NCBI GenBank assembly: GCA_016710265.1
Contig: JADJJL010000007.1
Span: 682,001-746,000 of the forward strand
From: Saprospiraceae bacterium
Lineage (GTDB): Bacteria; Bacteroidota; Bacteroidia; Chitinophagales; Saprospiraceae
Direction of reading: 5' to 3'
DNA: 64,000 bases
Shown here: piece by piece, positions 60,013 to 64,000 of the stretch
How the letters are laid out: each line of letters opens with the position of its first letter
Position numbering within the stretch: the first letter of the stretch is position 1
Notes under the pieces: generated by a model
Seen by the model: only the letters and a program-made list of their open reading frames with translations
Database searches by the model: none
Told to the model about the DNA's origin: nothing
Position numbers and translations under genes: made by a program

Positions 60013-62598
60013 ATGAAAAATCATTTACTTACCATGATCTTCATGGTCATGTCCCATCTAGGATGGTCTCAATTAAACATTACCGGCAAAGTCACCGATG
60101 CGGCCGGAGAACCACTCATCGGCGCAGTCCTGCATGAAGAAGGCACCGACCGTGTGAGCATCACGGATGCAGACGGAATGTTTTCGATTAGCGTGCGATC
60201 GGAGCTGAGTTTGCTTGAAGTTAGAATGTTGGGTTATGCCCCAATGTCCTTGCGGGTAGGATCGCAGAGGCAATTTGAATTTAAGCTGGTGGAAAGCAGC
60301 ATTCTGGATGCGGTGTCCATCGTTGGTTCCAGAAGTCTCAACCGCTCAAAAATTAACTCACCGGTACCGATTGACATCATCGACGTCAAAGAATTAACCA
60401 ATTCTCAAGGTCAACTGGACATCAATCAAATGTTGCAGTTTGCTGCACCTTCTTTTAATGCCAACCGTCAGACCGGAGCAGATGGATCCGATCACGTGGA
60501 TCCTGCCACTTTAAGGGGTCTTGGACCGGATCAAACTTTGGTACTGATCAATGGTAAAAGAAGACATCAATCCTCGCTGGTGAATTTGTACGGTACCCGC
60601 GGACGAGGCAATACCGGTACCGACCTCAACGCCATTCCTGCTGCTTCTATCGAACGCATCGAAATATTGCGCGATGGAGCTTCTGCTCAATATGGTTCGG
60701 ATGCCATTGCAGGTGTTATTAATATCGTTCTAAAAGAAAGTATTGGCTTCAATGCCAATTTAAATGTGGGAGCACATCAGGCGCAAGACAATCCTGCGCG
60801 CGATATTTTCGATGGCGAAAATTATCAACTGAGCAGCAATTATGGATTCAAATTGGGCGAAAAGGGATTTGTCAATGTGACCGGGGATTATTGGTTTAGA
60901 GGACATACCAACCGCTTCGATCCAAGTTTATACCGCAGACAATTTGGAGACGCCCAAGGCAGTAATTTTAACACGAGTTTTAATCTTTCCTTGCCTTTGG
61001 GAAGCCAAGCAAGTTTGTACGCTTTTGGTGGCCAAAACTTAAGACAAACGGAAGCCTATGCATGGAGTCGTGATCCGGGATCTGCCAGAAATGTGGATGC
61101 ACTATATCCCAATGGTTTTGACCCAAGAATTCTTTCGGACATCACCGATCGATCATTAACCGCAGGGGTAAAAGGAACTTATAAAAACTGGGGCATGGAT
61201 TTTAGCCATGGATTTGGAAGCAATCGATTCCATTATTTTGGTGAAGGAACCGCCAATGCTTCATTGGAAGAACGTACACCCACTTCTTTTGACGATGGGG
61301 GATTTAGCCTATCACAACTTACCAGCAATTTCGACATCAGCAGATATTTTAAAAATTGTATGGCGGGTACCAATCTTGCATTTGGTGTGGAGCATCGCCT
61401 GGAAAATTACCGCATTTTCGCGGGAGAAGAAGCTTCCTGGAAAACCTATGGTCCGGTCTTATTTTCTCAGGATTCTGTTTTTGATAACAATATGTTTGTT
61501 CGCATCGATTCTACCTACCGTCCGGGTGGAGCGCAGGGATTTCCTGGTTTCGGTCCACAAAATGAAGTCAATAAAAACAGAACCAATTTAGGTGCTTTTG
61601 CCGATGTCGATATGCAAGTGACTAAAGCTTTTACCGTTGCTGCTGCACTAAGATTTGAGCGTTACAGCGATTTTGGAAATACGATCAATGGCAAATTGGC
61701 TTTAAGATATAAACTTGCTCCTTCCTTTGCCATCAGGGCATCGGGCTCCACCGGATTTAGGGCTCCTTCACTGGCTCAAAAACATTTTAACTCTGTATAC
61801 ACTGATTTTGTATCAGGTGTCGCAGTGGACAAGTTTTTAGCGGCCAATGGTTCTAACATTACCACAGCATTGGGCATTCCTGATTTAAAAGAAGAAACAT
61901 CGGTCAATCTTGGTGCAGGCCTTACATTTAACATGGATGACTTAAATGTATCTTTGGATGCCTACCATATTCAGATCAAGGATAGAATTGTTTTGACAGG
62001 AGATTTTTACAACGATGATCCGGACATTGGTTTGGAATTACAAAAATTACAAGTGGGCTCGGCCAGATTTTTTGCAAATGCCATCAACACCAAAAGTACC
62101 GGAGTTGACCTGGTGATTTCTAAAATATTTGATATGACCGAAGACTTTAAACTCAATTTGATTTTGACGGGTAATTACAGCAATATGGAAATTGATGCGG
62201 TCAATGTTCCTGCTAAATTGCAAGGCAAGGAAGATTTTTTCCTAAGCAATCGCGAACGTTTGTTTATCCTTGCTTCCGCACCACCATTAAAAGCGAATTT
62301 GAATTTACAATTCCAATACAGACAACATTCTTTGAATCTGCGATGCAGCTATTTTGACAAAATCACTCTTGAAGATTACATCGGAGAAATGGATATTTAT
62401 GAAGCCAGAACGGTCTTAGATTTGAGCGCCACCTTTAAATTGACCAACAATTTCCAATGGACGCTAGGAGTTTCTAATTTATTAAATGCCTATCCTAGTC
62501 CGCAGGATGCTGAAACTGAAGGTGGGGGTTTGTACGATGCAGTGCAGATGGGATTTAATGGAAGTTTTTTGTTTACGAAATTTTCTGTAAGATTTTAA
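60013..62598 (+). CDS. TonB-dependent outer-membrane receptor
   Basis: An 861-residue receptor. Signal peptide (1-19, HLGWSQ), a carboxypeptidase-regulatory-like domain (about 22-95, ITGKVTDAAGEPLIGAVL), the plug (about 115-240, with NSPVPIDIIDVKEL, TLRGLGPDQTLVLINGKRRH split, and IERIEILRDGASAQYGSDAI) and a 22-strand barrel ending in KFSVRF, whose terminal Phe fits BAM recognition. It takes up a ligand across the outer membrane with TonB energy. There is no SusD gene next to it, so it is not a classic glycan locus; iron or vitamin ligands, or peptides, are possible. Single-gene unit. Confidence 0.9.
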   Translation: MKNHLLTMIFMVMSHLGWSQLNITGKVTDAAGEPLIGAVLHEEGTDRVSITDADGMFSISVRSELSLLEVRMLGYAPMSLRVGSQRQFEFKLVESSILDAVSIVGSRSLNRSKINSPVPIDIIDVKELTNSQGQLDINQMLQFAAPSFNANRQTGADGSDHVDPATLRGLGPDQTLVLINGKRRHQSSLVNLYGTRGRGNTGTDLNAIPAASIERIEILRDGASAQYGSDAIAGVINIVLKESIGFNANLNVGAHQAQDNPARDIFDGENYQLSSNYGFKLGEKGFVNVTGDYWFRGHTNRFDPSLYRRQFGDAQGSNFNTSFNLSLPLGSQASLYAFGGQNLRQTEAYAWSRDPGSARNVDALYPNGFDPRILSDITDRSLTAGVKGTYKNWGMDFSHGFGSNRFHYFGEGTANASLEERTPTSFDDGGFSLSQLTSNFDISRYFKNCMAGTNLAFGVEHRLENYRIFAGEEASWKTYGPVLFSQDSVFDNNMFVRIDSTYRPGGAQGFPGFGPQNEVNKNRTNLGAFADVDMQVTKAFTVAAALRFERYSDFGNTINGKLALRYKLAPSFAIRASGSTGFRAPSLAQKHFNSVYTDFVSGVAVDKFLAANGSNITTALGIPDLKEETSVNLGAGLTFNMDDLNVSLDAYHIQIKDRIVLTGDFYNDDPDIGLELQKLQVGSARFFANAINTKSTGVDLVISKIFDMTEDFKLNLILTGNYSNMEIDAVNVPAKLQGKEDFFLSNRERLFILASAPPLKANLNLQFQYRQHSLNLRCSYFDKITLEDYIGEMDIYEARTVLDLSATFKLTNNFQWTLGVSNLLNAYPSPQDAETEGGGLYDAVQMGFNGSFLFTKFSVRF

Positions 62599-62602
62599 TT
62601 TA

Positions 62603-62670
62603 AAACTGCCTAATGGCCGGAAAACATTTTGCACTACAAGCATTCATGTTTTTCGGCCAAAACGCAGTTT
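62603..62670. repeat. Long hairpin directly after the TonB receptor gene
   Basis: TGGCCGGAAAACAT (62614-62627) pairs with ATGTTTTTCGGCCA (62646-62659), 14 pairs with one G-T, and an outer stem AAACTGC (62603-62609)/GCAGTTT (62664-62670) encloses it. The loop is 18 bases. No T-run follows. It could be a 3' stabiliser, a terminator of unusual type or a small element. A further stem TTTGGTT/AACCAAA lies at 62704-62727. Confidence 0.55.
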
Positions 62671-62861
62671 AACAAACAACTTACACGCTAACTATTTCAT
62701 ATTTTTGGTTCCAATTTGGTAACCAAACAATTCAATTGCAATTACTTCCTTTTTTTTGTAATATAAAATTCAGCACTTAGCTAGCAAAGAAATAGAGACC
62801 TACACTTATTCTGTCCCAGATCAGTGCTGAATCAAGTCAACAAACAAATAATTTTATTTAT

Positions 62862-64000
62862 TCAAATTACATTTTCCAATACTAGCTCCGGCTTGGCTTT
62901 AGTCACTTGCTCTATATCCATTTCTTCAATTCTTGTTACTTTATCTTTGACTCGCGTCATTCTTGTCACAATAAAATAAGTTAGAGGAATTACACCACCA
63001 AAAAAGAAAAGGGAAGCCCCAATTCCTCTCATCCAGGTAAGTGAATTAAATATACCATAATCTACAAAATCCCTTGATCTTCCAAACCAAAGACCATTTT
63101 CTACCACTGCTTTAAATTGTATGGATCCAGCTGGAAATAAATCCAGTAGCACCATTAGCATCAATCCACCATTGATGGACCAAAAAGAGAAGTTGATCAA
63201 TTTCTTATTCCAAAAATTAGATTTAATCATTAACTTGGAGGCAAATAACAAAGCAGCAATTGAAACATTCCCATAAACTCCCATCAATGCAGCGTGAGCA
63301 TGGTTGACAGTAAGATAAGTACCATGTTCAAAATAATTCATAATCGGTAGATTGATAATGATCCCTAGAACGCCAGCGCCAAAAAAATTCCAAAAATTGA
63401 CCGCAATTAAAAATAAGAAAACTTCATTAAAACCAAAATTGTTGCCAAGTGATTGATGTTCTACTTCGCCTACTGCTATTTTGGGCATATTTTTAAATCT
63501 AAAAGCTTCCACTGTCAACAATATAAGAGGCACAAACTGCAAGGTCGAAAATACACTTCCCAAAGCCATGGTTGCAACTGGTTTGGCATTCCAATAAAAA
63601 TTATGTGAAATTCCCAATAATCCGGTACCAAGGAACAATAAAGTGGCAAAATAAACTACCCTGATAGCAGCTTGTCGACTTACCAATCCCATAAGTACCA
63701 TCAAATAACTGACGATAACTGTAATAAAAACTTCAAAGAATGCTTCTACCCACATATGAATAACCATCCATCTCCAAAAATCTGCAATGACGAAATTGGT
63801 TTCCGGCTTTGCAACAAATCCAGACAGAAAAAGTAATGGAATTCCAATGACAGAATACATGATCCATTTTGGTAAAGTCCAAGTTTCTCCCTTCACAAAT
63901 GCTGGTTTTAAACCTCTGTAAACCACTATGGCCCACAAAATAAAAATACCCATCAAAAGCACCTGATAAACTCTTCCAAAATCGACAAATTCCCAACCTT
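62862..64000 (-). CDS. norB: Nitric oxide reductase large subunit, quinol-dependent type (5' end outside window)
   Basis: At least 379 residues of a heme-copper oxidase-superfamily protein; the frame stays open to the right edge (WEFVDFGRVYQ before the first internal Met). Ligand motifs for nitric oxide reductases are present: IHMWVEAFFEVF (FeB His with the NOR-specific Glu), GLLGISHNFYW and HGTYLTVNHAHAALMGVYGN, which carries the two heme-binding His in helix 10. It reduces NO to N2O at the cytoplasmic membrane. The N-terminal extension that would mark a quinol-oxidising enzyme lies outside the window, so qNOR rather than cNOR is inferred from the single-gene arrangement usual in Bacteroidota. 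Confidence 0.85.
   Translation of the reverse strand, partial: GWEFVDFGRVYQVLLMGIFILWAIVVYRGLKPAFVKGETWTLPKWIMYSVIGIPLLFLSGFVAKPETNFVIADFWRWMVIHMWVEAFFEVFITVIVSYLMVLMGLVSRQAAIRVVYFATLLFLGTGLLGISHNFYWNAKPVATMALGSVFSTLQFVPLILLTVEAFRFKNMPKIAVGEVEHQSLGNNFGFNEVFLFLIAVNFWNFFGAGVLGIIINLPIMNYFEHGTYLTVNHAHAALMGVYGNVSIAALLFASKLMIKSNFWNKKLINFSFWSINGGLMLMVLLDLFPAGSIQFKAVVENGLWFGRSRDFVDYGIFNSLTWMRGIGASLFFFGGVIPLTYFIVTRMTRVKDKVTRIEEMDIEQVTKAKPELVLENVI

Noticed and set aside
1..64000. CRISPR array or prophage
   Set aside because: No regularly spaced direct repeats with unique spacers and no phage structural genes were seen.

Overview
The window looks like a chromosomal stretch of a Bacteroidota bacterium, probably of the Saprospiria or a close lineage. 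The evidence is AT-rich DNA, promoters of the Bacteroidota -7 type (TAnnTTTG), no Shine-Dalgarno signals, three secreted proteins ending in a type IX secretion (T9SS) sorting domain, a fused SecDF, a TonB-dependent receptor with a carboxypeptidase-regulatory-like front domain, and the order tRNA-Leu, tig, clpP, clpX. The lineage below phylum is inference.

Bases 1-32.7 kb are mostly core. They hold a truncated histidine phosphatase, a T9SS-exported SGNH-type esterase and a GT25 glycosyltransferase. Next comes an IS110-family element whose transposase frame is broken by two homopolymer indels and is followed by an array of covarying hairpins. Then follow leuS, a class III adenylate cyclase/TPR sensor, an MFS exporter, a T9SS M1 peptidase, a PKD adhesin-like protein, an NSS sodium symporter with an unlisted 48-residue partner, secDF, a beta carbonic anhydrase, a MoxR/VWA pair, a hexapeptide acyltransferase coupled to a bifunctional RelA/SpoT gene, tRNA-Leu(UAG), tig-clpP-clpX, a small DoxX-like membrane protein and truA.

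Bases 32.7-51.1 kb are accessory. Nearly all genes lie on the minus strand, are unrelated to each other and are separated by repeat-rich spacers: GxxExxY protein, GNAT, DUF1579-like protein, two AraC regulators, DHFR-like reductase, lipoproteins, a large VCBS/UnbV lipoprotein, RidA, AlkC-like protein, CPBP protease and DUF3667 protein. Two gene fragments (Gmad2-like and PhnB/VOC-like) show decay. Several spacers share short motifs just 3' of genes, which gives the region a cassette-like look, although no integrase is present.

Bases 51.8-59.4 kb are a defence island. Five minus-strand genes with gaps of -4, 10, 6 and 7 bases form one apparent operon: AbiEi antitoxin, AbiEii nucleotidyltransferase toxin, an MrcB_N/AAA+ McrB-like motor, a uracil-DNA-glycosylase-fold protein and a DUF2357/PD-(D/E)XK nuclease. 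Two copies of the palindrome GTCAGGAYAAACCTGAC lie upstream of abiEi, one at the predicted transcription start. A single AbiEi-controlled promoter could therefore drive both a toxin-antitoxin pair and a three-part modification-dependent restriction system. This is the most interesting unit in the window. An HNH nuclease gene lies just upstream.

Bases 60-64 kb return to housekeeping: a TonB-dependent receptor, and the C-terminal part of a quinol-type nitric oxide reductase that runs off the right edge.
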